Below, in pieces: positions 43,599-52,551 of a stretch of DNA of 64,000 nt. A program made the position numbers and the translations under genes. The stretch spans positions 2,397,501 through 2,461,500 of the forward strand of contig CP123444.1 of assembly GCA_029866965.1 (NCBI GenBank), read 5' to 3'. The notes below the pieces were generated by a model. It did no database searches. It was not told the origin of the DNA and worked only from the letters and a program-made list of their open reading frames with translations. The stretch is from Flavobacteriaceae bacterium YJPT1-3. GTDB lineage: Bacteria; Bacteroidota; Bacteroidia; Flavobacteriales; Flavobacteriaceae. The number at the start of each line of letters is the position of its first letter. Within the stretch, counting starts at the first letter, position 1.

Positions 43599-44199
43599 AT
43601 CCGTGGATGGTTTCTGATTTACTCAGATCTTTCATGATGTTAGCTTCAAAAGCCAGCAGATCCTGCCAGAGTTGATCTACTTTCTCCCGTTTGCCGTACT
43701 TTCTGGCAAACCCCAGGAACATGGTGTAATGCCCTGCTTCGCTGATCATCAGCTTGCGATAGAATTTAGCGAGTTTTTGATCTTCCAGTTGTTCCGATAA
43801 GAGCCGGAAACGCTCGCAACTTCGAGCTTCGATTAAGGCGGCCACCAGTAAACGATGAACCAGACGCTCTTCTCGTGAACCTCCTTTTGGAAAAAAACTG
43901 CGAAGCTGAAGTACATACTCGTCCTTCCGCTCTCTCCCTAAAGTTAGTCCTCGCTCCAGCATCAAATCGTGAACCATTTTAAAGTGACTCATTTCTTCCT
44001 GAGCCAGTAGGGTCATCTCTGAAACCAGTTCTGACAGTTCGGGATAGCCAATGATGAAGGAAATGGCAGAAGAAGCGGCTTTTTGTTCGCAAAAAGCGTG
44101 ATCAGTCAGAATTTCTTCAATATTCTTTTCTACGATATTCACCCAGCGTGGGTCAGTGGGCAGTTTGAGTCCCAGCATTTTGATCTCGTCGTTATTCAT
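43597..44199 (-). CDS. miaE: tRNA-(ms[2]io[6]A)-hydroxylase family (MiaE)
   Basis: 200 residues, ferritin-like di-iron protein: EEMSHFKMVHDLML, LIEARSCERFRLLSEQL and SEAGHYTMFLGFAR give the two ExxH sites and bridging acids. Hydroxylates the isopentenyl group of tRNA A37. Ends inside the shared terminator; starts 4 bp after dnaX. Confidence 0.9.
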   Translation of the reverse strand: MNNDEIKMLGLKLPTDPRWVNIVEKNIEEILTDHAFCEQKAASSAISFIIGYPELSELVSEMTLLAQEEMSHFKMVHDLMLERGLTLGRERKDEYVLQLRSFFPKGGSREERLVHRLLVAALIEARSCERFRLLSEQLEDQKLAKFYRKLMISEAGHYTMFLGFARKYGKREKVDQLWQDLLAFEANIMKDLSKSETIHG

Positions 44200-44203
44200 A
44201 GGG

Positions 44204-45994
44204 CTATAATTCTAAATCAAAGGTCTTTTTGAGCAATTCTAGATGGGGATTCTGCTCTTTAAGCTTGGCGTATTTTTCTTGTGGTGTATATGCGAAGCGT
44301 TCATTGATGGTTTCGTTTACGGTGATCTGTAACTTGATATCGTAATTCTCCAGGTCCTTCATCAAGAATTCCATCAGTTCCCCCTGAGCGCGCTCCAACT
44401 CCAGCTTCATGGTAGCATTGGGAAGTTCCAGATGGATGGTGGTTCCTTTCAGTTTAGGGACGTCAGTGGCTAGTAAAGAGGCCATAAGCTTGCCTCCCTT
44501 GCGTTGTAATTTTTTGATGTATTTGTTCCAGGTTTCAAGCAATTGCTCTTCGGTAAAAGGTTCCCGGGGAAGATTGGCCGAATCTACTTTTTGCGATTCT
44601 TGTTTTTCTTCCAGTTCCTTTTTCTTTTGGAGTCCTTTGATGCTTAAACCGGAAACCGGCTTTTTAGCCCGCTGGATATTAGGCAGCTGGGTAGCGACTG
44701 CTGTATCGGTTTGCGCTGGGGCAGTATCAAGTTCATCCTTCGATGACTCAGCTTGTGCTGAGGACGTTTGTCCTACCTGCTCCTCTGATTGGATTCCGGA
44801 CGGGCCTGAAGCGGACTCCGAGGGGGTTTCAGACGGACTTTGCTCTGTAGTTTTGCGCTTCATTGCATTTAATCGTTCCCGATTAACAGGAACCGCAGTA
44901 GGCGGTAGTATCTTTATTCGGTCATTTTTTTTTTCTCCATTTGCAGAAATGGAGGCCAATTGCATGAGACAAAGCTCAACCAGTAATCGCTGATTCCTAC
45001 TGTTCTTATACTTGAGATCGCAATCATTAGCCAGTTCGATCGCCCGGGTCAGAAAGGTAAAGTCAGTCTGTTGAGCTTGTTCGAAGTACTGTTTTTTCGT
45101 GTTCTCCCCAACTTCGAGCAAGGGAATGGTCGCCGGATTTCTACAGACCATGAGGTCTCTAAAGTGCGAAGCCAGGCCCGAAATAAAATGATGTCCGTCA
45201 AATCCTTGGGCCAGGATTTCGTTGTAGCTCAGCAAAAGCTCCGGAATATTACCTTCCAACAATAAATCGGTGACTTTAAAATAGGTATCGTAATCCAGGA
45301 CATTTAAATTCTCGGTCACCGCCTTTCGCGTAAGCGTATTGCCACAAAAGCTGACCACCCGATCAAAGGTGGAAAGTGCATCCCGAAGGGCGCCGTCTGC
45401 CTTTTGAGCAATTACCTGCAAGGCTTCTTCCTCAGCCTCGATCCCTTCTTGTTTGGCGATATGGACCAGATGTTCCCGAATGTCCTTTACCATGATACGC
45501 CGAAAATCAAAGATCTGGCAGCGCGACAGTATGGTAGGAATGATCTTGTGTTTTTCTGTGGTCGCCAGAATAAAGATGGCGTGCCTGGGAGGTTCTTCTA
45601 AGGTTTTAAGAAAGGCATTGAAGGCTGCCTGAGATAACATATGTACCTCATCAATGATGTACACCTTGTATTTTCCTACCTGAGGTGGAATACGAACCTG
45701 ATCGATCAGGTTTCGAATGTCATCCACTGAGTTGTTCGAAGCCGCATCCAGCTCAAAGATATTGAAGGCAAAATCTTCATCTTCCCGGGTCTGATCATCC
45801 GCATTGATCCTTTTGGCAAGAATGCGGGCGCAGGTGGTTTTTCCCACACCTCGGGGACCCGTAAAAAGCAGCGCCTGGGCGAGGTGATTGTTGGCAATGG
45901 CATTTTCCAGCGTGTTGGTAATTGCTTGTTGCCCCACTACATCAGCAAAGGTTTCAGGTCGGTATTTTCGAGCGGATACGATAAATTGTTCCAT
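44204..45994 (-). CDS. dnaX: DNA polymerase III subunit gamma/tau
   Basis: 596 residues from the ATG at 45994, family-typical MEQFIVSARKYRPETF. AAA+ clamp-loader: Walker A GPRGVGKTTCA, Walker B YIIDEVHMLS, sensor SRCQIFDF. The usual four-cysteine zinc module between the Walker A and ELDAASNNSVDDI is replaced by a cysteine-free acidic loop (INADDQTREDEDFAFN). A low-complexity Ser/Glu/Pro linker (about 375-470) precedes the tau domain. The upstream in-frame extension to 46156 runs into rnpB and is rejected. Confidence 0.93.
   Translation of the reverse strand: MEQFIVSARKYRPETFADVVGQQAITNTLENAIANNHLAQALLFTGPRGVGKTTCARILAKRINADDQTREDEDFAFNIFELDAASNNSVDDIRNLIDQVRIPPQVGKYKVYIIDEVHMLSQAAFNAFLKTLEEPPRHAIFILATTEKHKIIPTILSRCQIFDFRRIMVKDIREHLVHIAKQEGIEAEEEALQVIAQKADGALRDALSTFDRVVSFCGNTLTRKAVTENLNVLDYDTYFKVTDLLLEGNIPELLLSYNEILAQGFDGHHFISGLASHFRDLMVCRNPATIPLLEVGENTKKQYFEQAQQTDFTFLTRAIELANDCDLKYKNSRNQRLLVELCLMQLASISANGEKKNDRIKILPPTAVPVNRERLNAMKRKTTEQSPSETPSESASGPSGIQSEEQVGQTSSAQAESSKDELDTAPAQTDTAVATQLPNIQRAKKPVSGLSIKGLQKKKELEEKQESQKVDSANLPREPFTEEQLLETWNKYIKKLQRKGGKLMASLLATDVPKLKGTTIHLELPNATMKLELERAQGELMEFLMKDLENYDIKLQITVNETINERFAYTPQEKYAKLKEQNPHLELLKKTFDLEL
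45740..45817 (-). other. Cysteine-free loop replacing the DnaX zinc module
   Basis: Residues about 60-85 of DnaX. In E. coli four cysteines bind zinc here. None is present in this stretch. Confidence 0.6.
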
Positions 45995-46023
45995 GGGTCT
46001 ACGGCCTACTTCCTGGCCATTAA

Positions 46024-46031
46024 CAAAGATA
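46024..46031 (-). promoter_or_regulatory. -7 box of dnaX
   Basis: TATCTTTG on the minus strand, perfect TAnnTTTG, 30 bp before the dnaX ATG. No TTG at a canonical distance. Confidence 0.45.
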
Positions 46032-46129
46032 AAAATTGAGGGCTTAAAAGCGCGAATGCGACTTCTTAATTGCCAGTATTTATTAACACTAAAAAGAGGA
46101 TCCGCTTGTGCTTGTACTCTTAATTGCTG

Positions 46130-46137
46130 TACTTTTA
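46130..46137 (+). promoter_or_regulatory. -7 box of rnpB
   Basis: TACTTTTA, one mismatch from TAnnTTTG, ends 4 bp before the inferred RNA 5' end; TTG triplets at 46106 and 46112 could be the -33. Confidence 0.5.
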
Positions 46138-46141
46138 CTTC

Positions 46142-46448
46142 AGCAGGCCGTCTCATCGCTGGGGATCGTAATCTTCAGAGGAAAGTCCGGACACCATAGG
46201 GCAGCATAGCGGCTAACCGCCGTCATCCCGATCTATCGGGATAGGACCAGTGCAACAGAAAGCAAGTACAGGTAAGGCTGTAGTGAAATCAGGTAAACTC
46301 TATGCGGTGCAATGCCATGTATACCCGCTGTTAAGTGCGGCTCGTGCGTGCGGGAGGGTAGGCAGCTCGATCGTATTAGCAATAATACGGCTAGATAAAT
46401 GATGAGAATCTGCCTCGGCAGATACAGAATCCGGCTTATAGGCCTGCT
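46142..46448 (+). ncRNA. rnpB: RNase P RNA, type A
   Basis: Catalytic RNA of ribonuclease P, which cuts 5' leaders from tRNA precursors. Conserved blocks in order: GAGGAAAGTCCGGACACC (46178-46195), AGGGCAG, ACAGAAAGCAAGTACAGGTA, GGTAAACTC, GCAATGCC, GGGAGGGTAGGCAGC, AGATAAATGATG, and ACAGAATCCGGCTTATAGGCC. Ends are set by P1: AGCAGGCC (46142-46149) pairs with GGCCTGCT (46441-46448). Eight T follow, so P1 with the T-run may also end transcription. About 307 nt, plus strand, between divergent dnaX and convergent rsmD (5 bp away). Confidence 0.95.
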
Positions 46449-46453
46449 TTTTT

Positions 46454-47002
46454 TTATTCTTTTTCGCTTTCGCGGAAAAAGCTGAACACACTACTACCGT
46501 ATTTACGGGCTTCAGCAAAATGAGGGTGATCCTCAAGACTCATGACGCTGGCGTGTTCTACGATCAGCATCCCGTCATCAGCAAGCAATTCCTGTTGAAC
46601 CACCAGATCCACAATTTCGCGGAAGCGTTCTACTTCGAAATCATAGGGAGGATCAGCAACGATAATGTCGTACTGACCCTGATGTTTTTTCAGATAATCA
46701 TAGACGTCTGCTTTAAACGGCTGAATGGGAAATTCAAAGGCTTCAGCAGTCTTGGCTATGAAGTGAATGCATCCGGAGTGATTGTCTACCGCAGTGATCG
46801 CCGGAACGCCTCGGGAAGCAAATTCATAGCTGAGATTGCCGGTCCCTGAAAACAGATCAAGCACCTTGACGTCCTTAAAGTAGAAATGATTGTTCAGGAT
46901 ATTGAAAAGCGATTCCTTGGCCATATCCGTAGTAGGCCGTACAGGTAGTTTTCTCGGTGCGAGAATACGTCTTCCCTTGTGGGTACCTGAAATTATTCGC
47001 AT
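46454..47002 (-). CDS. rsmD: 16S rRNA (guanine(966)-N(2))-methyltransferase RsmD
   Basis: 182 residues: MRIISGTHKGRRI, RPTTDMAKESLFNIL, VLDLFSGTGNLSYEFASRG (SAM loop), and the NPPY-type DIIVADPPYDF. Methylates 16S rRNA. Overlaps the upstream DUF3822 gene by 10 bp and ends 5 bp from rnpB. The end carries a degenerate palindrome copy (GCTTTCGCGGAAAA at 46466). Confidence 0.92.
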   Translation of the reverse strand: MRIISGTHKGRRILAPRKLPVRPTTDMAKESLFNILNNHFYFKDVKVLDLFSGTGNLSYEFASRGVPAITAVDNHSGCIHFIAKTAEAFEFPIQPFKADVYDYLKKHQGQYDIIVADPPYDFEVERFREIVDLVVQQELLADDGMLIVEHASVMSLEDHPHFAEARKYGSSVFSFFRESEKE

Positions 47003-47796
47003 AGCACGGTTTGCTTCAGGATATGATCAGTAGCGGGGATCACACCGGTTTCCGATTCTTTTATGGACACCTCCCGTATGTATTGATAGGTATAGTCATA
47101 AATCGCGTCATCGGTTGTGATAGTACCGGAGAGTTCCACAGGGGTAGACTCCGGACTGAGACCCAACTGCTCCAGGCTAAACAAGACGTAATAAATAAAA
47201 TCTTCAGCAGTGCGGTATTGATGCATATTGGCGAGCATGAGCTTTCTTTCCTTAAGCACGATGAGATCAAAATTGTGAGGCCGCAGGTTGATATACACCT
47301 GAGGATCTTCGGAGAAGGTGCTGTGATCCAGTAGATATTCGGTCCATACGGTCATATGATGCAAATAGGTGAACGAACCATAACACTCAAAGAAATAATT
47401 GATGATGTTGGCGTAAGGGACATAGACATTGACCAGATCGTGATTGGGCAATCCGTCGTAAGCGAGATAATCCGTTTTTAAGATCTTGGTGTTGAACTTA
47501 AGGTAATCTGTAAGGTGCTTATCATCAAACAAAGCTTCCGGCACAAAGGTAAAATGATCATTCACGAAAAGGACCTTAACTTCCTTGTAACTTTCGCGCA
47601 AAGCAGGGAATCGCTCCACGCAAAGCTCGATTTGTTTAAGCACCTCGATGGGGTCGAGCGTCTTATCAAAAGCAACGTATTCATAATCGAGTACCTCCTT
47701 ATTGAGCCTGTTTTGAGTAAAAAAAGAAAGTCCATCCAGGCGGACCTGAATGGACAAAATCTTATATGTGGTGTTTAATACTTCTTTATTGGTCAT
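46993..47796 (-). CDS. DUF3822 family protein
   Basis: 267 residues from the ATG at 47796 (MTNKEVLNTTYKILSIQVRL), which overlaps the upstream gene by 11 bp. Family of unknown function with a predicted actin-like/RNase H-like strand pattern (LSIQVRLDGLSFF, LVNVYVPYANIINYFFECYG, LIVLKERKLMLANMHQYRTAEDF). Repeatedly found beside rsmD in Bacteroidota. No signal peptide or membrane span. Function unknown. Confidence 0.72.
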   Translation of the reverse strand: MTNKEVLNTTYKILSIQVRLDGLSFFTQNRLNKEVLDYEYVAFDKTLDPIEVLKQIELCVERFPALRESYKEVKVLFVNDHFTFVPEALFDDKHLTDYLKFNTKILKTDYLAYDGLPNHDLVNVYVPYANIINYFFECYGSFTYLHHMTVWTEYLLDHSTFSEDPQVYINLRPHNFDLIVLKERKLMLANMHQYRTAEDFIYYVLFSLEQLGLSPESTPVELSGTITTDDAIYDYTYQYIREVSIKESETGVIPATDHILKQTVLCE

Positions 47797-48439
47797 TAGC
47801 ACCGTAGCTCTTAGGCCAGTTTCCAACGTCCTTTACTTCGGTCATGGAACCTACAGAAAGGTAGGGCCCGTTTACGCCGTCTACAGAAACAACATCCTTC
47901 TCTTTACGCACGTAATCTTTAGGTTGATCGTAAAGTAACACATCTTTAGCTACTCTGGCCTCGAATACAGGAACCTTGTAATCGTTCTTTTCAATGGTTC
48001 CAGCTTGCAGTTCAAATTGAGCGTCTGCACCTTCGATTGGCACGTTCATCATGGTTTTATAACGGTCGCTATCACCAAATAAGGAATCCTTAACTGATGC
48101 ATAACCTAAGGTATCGGTAAGAACGATCTCTTTCATCATATCCACCCCAAATCGACGACTTTGCTCTTCATCGCGAATGACCGTATCTCTCTTTTGAGTA
48201 ATGGTAAATTGAGCAGTGTCAATAAAACGAACCAATTTATCGAAGTCTCCCGTGAATTCTCCTGTAATGTCTTTATAAGCGAGTTCTGCAACCCGGATGT
48301 CTTTCAGGTTTTTTATGGCTTTTTGGTAGCGCTTCTCTTTGATCTTATTAAACTGAACTTCGCCGTAAACCGACATGAAGAGAAAATAACCCAAAACTCC
48401 AATTACAATCCAAAGTAATAATTGTATTACAAGTTTCAT
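47786..48439 (-). CDS. Single-pass membrane protein, flavobacterial, unknown function
   Basis: 217 residues: a transmembrane helix 3-24 (LVIQLLLWIVIGVLGYFLF), then a helical KIKEKRYQKAIKNLKDIRVAELAYKD segment with a pilin- or pseudopilin-like register, and a soluble beta-rich C-terminal region (GDSDRYKTMMNVPIEGADAQFEL). First gene of the operon DUF3822-rsmD. I cannot name a family. It may be an exported or periplasmic anchor. Confidence 0.6.
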   Translation of the reverse strand: MKLVIQLLLWIVIGVLGYFLFMSVYGEVQFNKIKEKRYQKAIKNLKDIRVAELAYKDITGEFTGDFDKLVRFIDTAQFTITQKRDTVIRDEEQSRRFGVDMMKEIVLTDTLGYASVKDSLFGDSDRYKTMMNVPIEGADAQFELQAGTIEKNDYKVPVFEARVAKDVLLYDQPKDYVRKEKDVVSVDGVNGPYLSVGSMTEVKDVGNWPKSYGANDQ

Positions 48440-48474
48440 TCGTAAGGTGGTTTAAATTAGTATTGGTTTAGTAA

Positions 48475-48504
48475 CAAATCTACGATTTTTTTTTAATGAG
48501 GAAA
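48475..48504 (-). promoter_or_regulatory. Promoter of the DUF3822-rsmD operon
   Basis: TAGATTTG (48475-48482, minus), perfect TAnnTTTG, with TTTC 18 bp upstream as a weak -33. Leader about 30 nt to the ATG at 48439. Confidence 0.5.
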
Positions 48505-48528
48505 GGAATGCCCCTAGTTTTTGATTAC

Positions 48529-48536
48529 TATCTTTG
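48529..48536 (+). promoter_or_regulatory. -7 box of the helicase operon
   Basis: TATCTTTG, perfect TAnnTTTG, 20 bp before the ATG at 48557. Confidence 0.5.
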
Positions 48537-48556
48537 CCCACTACAGTAGCCTTTGC

Positions 48557-49990
48557 ATGCCCGAAACCAGCGCTTCTTTTCATCGTAAATTACAGGATGC
48601 GTTCCCGCATATGCCCACTGCAAAACAGGACCTTCTTTTACAGCAACTTAGCCATTTTATTTTCAGTAAATCCAAAGACGAGGTTTTTTTACTCCGTGGA
48701 TTTGCAGGTACCGGGAAAACTACGGTGATCAGCACCTTGGTTAAGAATTTATGGCAGGTAAGGCGGTCGTCGGTTCAGATGGCGCCCACCGGCCGTGCGG
48801 CTAAAGTCTTTAGTAGCTATAGTGGGAGACAGGCTTTTACCATTCACAAAAAAATTTACTTCCCTAAAAAGCAAAGGGGAGGAGGGGTTTCCTTTACGCT
48901 ACAGCCTAATAAGCACCGCAATTGTTTATTCATTGTGGATGAGGCTTCCATGATCCCGGACGTCGTTTCGGACTCCAAGCTTTTTGAAAACGGTTCTTTA
49001 TTGGATGATTTGATGCAGTATGTGTATTCCGGACACCAGTGCAAGCTCCTTTTAGTGGGAGACGATGCGCAGTTGCCTCCGGTTAAACTGGACAAAAGTC
49101 CGGCTCTGGATCCTGATTTGCTTCGTCTGCATTATCATAAGGAGGTTCAACAGATCCAATTGGACGAGGTGATGCGGCAGGCCGAAAAGAGTGGGATACT
49201 GGCCAATGCGACCCGAATTCGGGAATACTTGAATGAGGAGTTATACGCCGATTTTAAGTTTAATCTTACGGGTTATGGGGATATCGTACGTCTCATTGAG
49301 GGCAATGAGATCATGGAGGCTATCTCTGACAGCTACGCCGAGCACGGGAATGAGGATACCGCCATTATTGTACGATCGAATAAACGAGCCAATCTGTACA
49401 ATCAGAATATCCGTAACCGTATCCTCTTTCAGGAAGAAGAGATCTCGGTGGGCGACTATCTCATGGTGGTCAAAAACAATTATTTTTGGTTAGACGCCAA
49501 AAGTGAGGCTGGATTTATCGCCAACGGGGATATCATTAAGATATTAAACATCTATTCGATCCAGGAACTCTATGGTTTTCGCTTCGCCAAAGTAAATGTG
49601 CAAATGGTCGATTATCCCAATCTGGCACCCTTTGAAACCGTTATATTGCTGGATACACTCACTTCAGAAAGTTCTTCGCTTTCTTATGAAGATGGTAATC
49701 GGTTGTATCAGGAAGTGATGAAAGACTATGCGGAAGAAACGTCCAAGTATAAGAAATTCTTAAAAGTCAAGAACAATAGTTATTTTAATGCCTTACAAGT
49801 GAAGTTCAGCTACGCCATCACCTGTCATAAATCGCAAGGGGGGCAATGGAATACGATCTTTATTGAGCAGCCCTATTTGCCCAATGGCATGGATAAAGAA
49901 TACCTGCGCTGGTTGTATACGGCCGTAACCCGGGCCAAGGGGACCCTTTATTTGATTGGCTTTAAAGACGATATGTTTACGGAGAACTAA
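48557..49990 (+). CDS. ATP-dependent RecD/Pif1-like DNA helicase
   Basis: 477 residues, superfamily 1B: Walker A RGFAGTGKTTVIS, APTGRAAKV, Walker B IVDEASMIPD, LLVGDDAQLPPV, DEVMRQAEKSGIL, and C-terminal YAITCHKSQGGQW with WLYTAVTRAKGTLYLIG. It lacks the N-terminal RecD extension. Probably repairs or processes DNA ends or stalled forks. The start MPETSASFHRKL is chosen at 48557 because the -7 box lies in the upstream extension. First gene of a plus-strand operon. Confidence 0.87.
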   Translation: MPETSASFHRKLQDAFPHMPTAKQDLLLQQLSHFIFSKSKDEVFLLRGFAGTGKTTVISTLVKNLWQVRRSSVQMAPTGRAAKVFSSYSGRQAFTIHKKIYFPKKQRGGGVSFTLQPNKHRNCLFIVDEASMIPDVVSDSKLFENGSLLDDLMQYVYSGHQCKLLLVGDDAQLPPVKLDKSPALDPDLLRLHYHKEVQQIQLDEVMRQAEKSGILANATRIREYLNEELYADFKFNLTGYGDIVRLIEGNEIMEAISDSYAEHGNEDTAIIVRSNKRANLYNQNIRNRILFQEEEISVGDYLMVVKNNYFWLDAKSEAGFIANGDIIKILNIYSIQELYGFRFAKVNVQMVDYPNLAPFETVILLDTLTSESSSLSYEDGNRLYQEVMKDYAEETSKYKKFLKVKNNSYFNALQVKFSYAITCHKSQGGQWNTIFIEQPYLPNGMDKEYLRWLYTAVTRAKGTLYLIGFKDDMFTEN

Positions 49991-49992
49991 TT

Positions 49993-50568
49993 ATGGAACT
50001 ATTCATCAGCATCTGTTTGGGACTGGGTCTCGCGGCCTCCGCGGGATTTCGGGTCTTTGTACCCTTATTTGTACTGAGCCTCTGCGCCTATGTTGGGGTG
50101 TTTCCGCTACAGGAAGACTGGACCTGGGTGGGTAGCCTTCCGGCCGTGCTGATCCTGGGTTCGGCCACGGTGGTTGAAATTCTGGCCTATTACATACCCT
50201 GGGTGGATAATGCCCTCGATACGATTGCCGTTCCTTTGGCAGCGATCGCCGGGACCTTGATGATGATCGCCACCCTGACCGGCATGGATCCCGTTATCAG
50301 TTGGTCGCTGGCCATCATAGCCGGGGGCGGAACCGCAGCAGCCATTGCTGGTACGACCGGAGGTACCCGTTTAGCATCCTCGGTCTCTACCGGAGGTATC
50401 GCCAACCCGGTAGTCTCTACCGTAGAAGCCGGGACTGCAACTGTACTTTCTCTCTTATCCGTTTTTTTGCCTATAGTTGCGTTCATCTTGGTATTGGTGA
50501 TCATTTGGATCGTCTTCCGTAGTTATCGTAAGCTTTCGCGAAAGCGTAAACAAAAAACATCCTCCTAA
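49993..50568 (+). CDS. DUF4126 integral membrane protein
   Basis: 191 residues, about five hydrophobic segments, with [21 protein letters not shown] and [22 protein letters not shown] typical of DUF4126, and a Gly/Ala/Thr-rich middle ([21 protein letters not shown]). Ends in a basic KLSRKRKQK tail encoded by the palindrome. Inner-membrane protein of unknown function; 2 bp after the helicase stop. Confidence 0.8.
   Translation: MELFISICLGLGLAASAGFRVFVPLFVLSLCAYVGVFPLQEDWTWVGSLPAVLILGSATVVEILAYYIPWVDNALDTIAVPLAAIAGTLMMIATLTGMDPVISWSLAIIAGGGTAAAIAGTTGGTRLASSVSTGGIANPVVSTVEAGTATVLSLLSVFLPIVAFILVLVIIWIVFRSYRKLSRKRKQKTSS
50532..50545. repeat. Iterated palindrome, perfect copy 8
   Basis: GCTTTCGCGAAAGC inside the DUF4126 gene, near its end, read K-L-S-R-K; same outer flanks (GTAA, GTA) as copies 2 and 6. 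Confidence 0.85.
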
Positions 50569-50576
50569 ATACTCCT

Positions 50577-51308
50577 ATGAAAGTAATCGCCATGATCCCT
50601 GCGCGCTATGCAGCCTCTAGATTTCCCGGGAAATTGATGAAAGACCTGGGCGGTAAGCCTGTGATCGTTCGCACCTATGAGGCTGCCGTGCAGACCGGAC
50701 TGTTCGATCAGGTCTATGTGGTGACCGATAGCCAGGTTATCGAGGAAGCAGTATCAGCAGCCGGAGGAACGGTACTCCGCAGTGAAACGGAACATGAAAC
50801 TGGTAGTGACCGCATCGCTGAGGCGGTAAAAGCGGTGGACACGGATATCGTCATCAATGTGCAGGGCGATGAACCCTTTACAGACCGGGAAGATCTGGAA
50901 AAACTCATTGCGGTATTTCATCAGGATACTAAACAAGAGGTAGATCTTGCTTCCGTGCGCACTCCGCTGACCGACTGGGACAGCATCAACAATCCGAATG
51001 TGGTGAAGGTGATCTGTGATCAACAAGACTTTGCGCTGTATTTTTCGCGAGCCCCTTTACCCTTTCCGAGAGATACCGATACCGGAGTCATTTATTTCAA
51101 ACACCGCGGTATTTATGCTTTCCGTAAGCAGGCTTTGCTAGACTTTTCCCAATTGCCTATGGGTGTTTTAGAGGCTAGTGAAAAAATAGAATGCATCCGC
51201 TACCTCGAATACGGGAAGCGAATTAAAATGGTCGCCAGTACGAATACGGGGATCGGCATTGATACGCCTCAGGATCTGGAGCAAGCACAACAACGATTTA
51301 AACAGTAA
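50577..51308 (+). CDS. kdsB: 3-deoxy-manno-octulosonate cytidylyltransferase
   Basis: 243 residues: [21 protein letters not shown] nucleotide-binding loop, [24 protein letters not shown], and [12 protein letters not shown]. Activates Kdo as CMP-Kdo for LPS core synthesis; pairs functionally with the Kdo-kinase-like gene at 16.4 kb. In the same operon as the helicase and acyltransferase. Confidence 0.94.
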   Translation: MKVIAMIPARYAASRFPGKLMKDLGGKPVIVRTYEAAVQTGLFDQVYVVTDSQVIEEAVSAAGGTVLRSETEHETGSDRIAEAVKAVDTDIVINVQGDEPFTDREDLEKLIAVFHQDTKQEVDLASVRTPLTDWDSINNPNVVKVICDQQDFALYFSRAPLPFPRDTDTGVIYFKHRGIYAFRKQALLDFSQLPMGVLEASEKIECIRYLEYGKRIKMVASTNTGIGIDTPQDLEQAQQRFKQ

Positions 51309-51310
51309 TT

Positions 51311-51862
51311 ATGGGATTAGCTTCGTTTTTATACCACAAGGTGCTGGGTTGGGAAACCAAGGGCGACTTCAAAAAAGAAACCATCAAAAAGGCGGTCATT
51401 ATTGCCGTGCCGCATACCAGTTGGCACGATTTCTACATGGGGGTGTTGTTGCGCAGCATAAAAAAAACCAAGATTCATTTTATTGCTAAGCGGGAATTGT
51501 TCAAATGGCCTATGGGGTATTTCTTTAGACTGATGGGGGGAGCACCTATTGATCGCACTCCGGGACAGAATAAAGTGCAGGCCATTGCCAAAGTTTTTGA
51601 AGACAAAGACGAATTTCGATTGACCATTGCCCCTGAGGGCACCCGCAAAAAAGTGGAGGAGTTAAAAACAGGGTTCTACTACATCGCTTTAGAAGCTCAG
51701 GTACCTATCCTGATGGTGGCTTTCGATTTTGGAAAGAAAGAGCACCGTATTTCTGAACCTTTATACCCCAGTGGCGATTTAGAAGCTGACCTCGAACTAG
51801 TCCATCAATTCTTCAAAGGGGCGGTTGGTAAAGTTCCCAAATACAGCTTCGATCCGAAATGA
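51311..51862 (+). CDS. 1-acyl-sn-glycerol-3-phosphate acyltransferase-like protein
   Basis: 183 residues of the PlsC fold with the HxxxxD motif in AVPHTSWHDFYMG and the substrate motif APEGTRKKVEELKTGFYYIA. Short, with no obvious membrane anchor, similar to the small acyltransferases of this phylum. Probably acylates a lysophospholipid. Ends 14 bp before the convergent methyltransferase gene. Confidence 0.82.
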   Translation: MGLASFLYHKVLGWETKGDFKKETIKKAVIIAVPHTSWHDFYMGVLLRSIKKTKIHFIAKRELFKWPMGYFFRLMGGAPIDRTPGQNKVQAIAKVFEDKDEFRLTIAPEGTRKKVEELKTGFYYIALEAQVPILMVAFDFGKKEHRISEPLYPSGDLEADLELVHQFFKGAVGKVPKYSFDPK

Positions 51863-51875
51863 TGGTCAGGAATTT

Positions 51876-52514
51876 TCAGATAATTTTGTCAAAGGTTATC
51901 AATCGATCGGAAACACAATGACTAGAAAATCCGAAGGCTCCTTCAATATAGTCAAAGGTTTTCAGGGTATAAAAAATAACGTGGGTAGGATCATCTTTGT
52001 AGTACCAATCTGAAAAATCGATAGTATTCGCATCAAAAAGCGCAGTCATGATGTAAAGTTTCCCCTGTGGTTTAAGTAGTGACTGTAGTCTATGAAATTC
52101 ACTTTTAGCTTCAAAAAAATGTTCGACAACCTCCGAGCATACGATAAAGTCATAGGTAAGTTGGAGTACGGAATCGTCCTTGTGATAGAATGGATCGTAT
52201 AACTCAATCGTGTACCCTCGTTCTTTCAGCACCTGAGCAATGACGGGGCCCGGTCCGCAGCCGTAATCCAGACCGAGGGCATCTTTCTGAAAATCGTTGC
52301 ATACTGCCGAGGATATGGGATTGGTAAATTGTCGATACCTGGGATCAAAGACATCATTGTGATGTAAGTCGTAGCGTTGGTGTTCTTCTGCCGCAGTGAG
52401 GTGATGTTGTGAATCCAGGAGAATGGCTTCACACTGGGTACAGCGCGACCAGCTTCTTTGGTCATCCTCATAATAGGGTAGCGTAGGATGATCACAAAGA
52501 GAGCAGCAGGTCAT
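51876..52514 (-). CDS. Class I SAM-dependent methyltransferase with N-terminal zinc ribbon
   Basis: 212 residues. N-terminal CxxC pairs (CCSLCDHPTL and CTQCEAIL) form a zinc ribbon; the Rossmann fold has LGLDYGCGPGPVIAQVL and a post-motif LTYDFIVCSEVVEHFF with LKPQGKLYIMT. Annotated elsewhere as a small-molecule or glycan methyltransferase; substrate unknown. It lies 38 bp downstream of the DUF349 gene. Confidence 0.8.
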   Translation of the reverse strand: MTCCSLCDHPTLPYYEDDQRSWSRCTQCEAILLDSQHHLTAAEEHQRYDLHHNDVFDPRYRQFTNPISSAVCNDFQKDALGLDYGCGPGPVIAQVLKERGYTIELYDPFYHKDDSVLQLTYDFIVCSEVVEHFFEAKSEFHRLQSLLKPQGKLYIMTALFDANTIDFSDWYYKDDPTHVIFYTLKTFDYIEGAFGFSSHCVSDRLITFDKII

Positions 52515-52551
52515 GAGCGATCAATGGAATAGGTTTGGCATTTATTGATCC

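Noticed and set aside
45995-46156. In-frame upstream extension of dnaX
   Set aside because: It overlaps the RNase P RNA and its promoter; the family-typical start MEQFIVSARKYRP is at 45994.
46204-46260. Hairpin CCCGATCTATCGGG as a regulatory element
   Set aside because: It is an internal stem of the RNase P RNA.
46300-46536. Open frame across the end of rnpB and rsmD on the minus strand
   Set aside because: Composed of RNase P RNA antisense; no homology or start signal.
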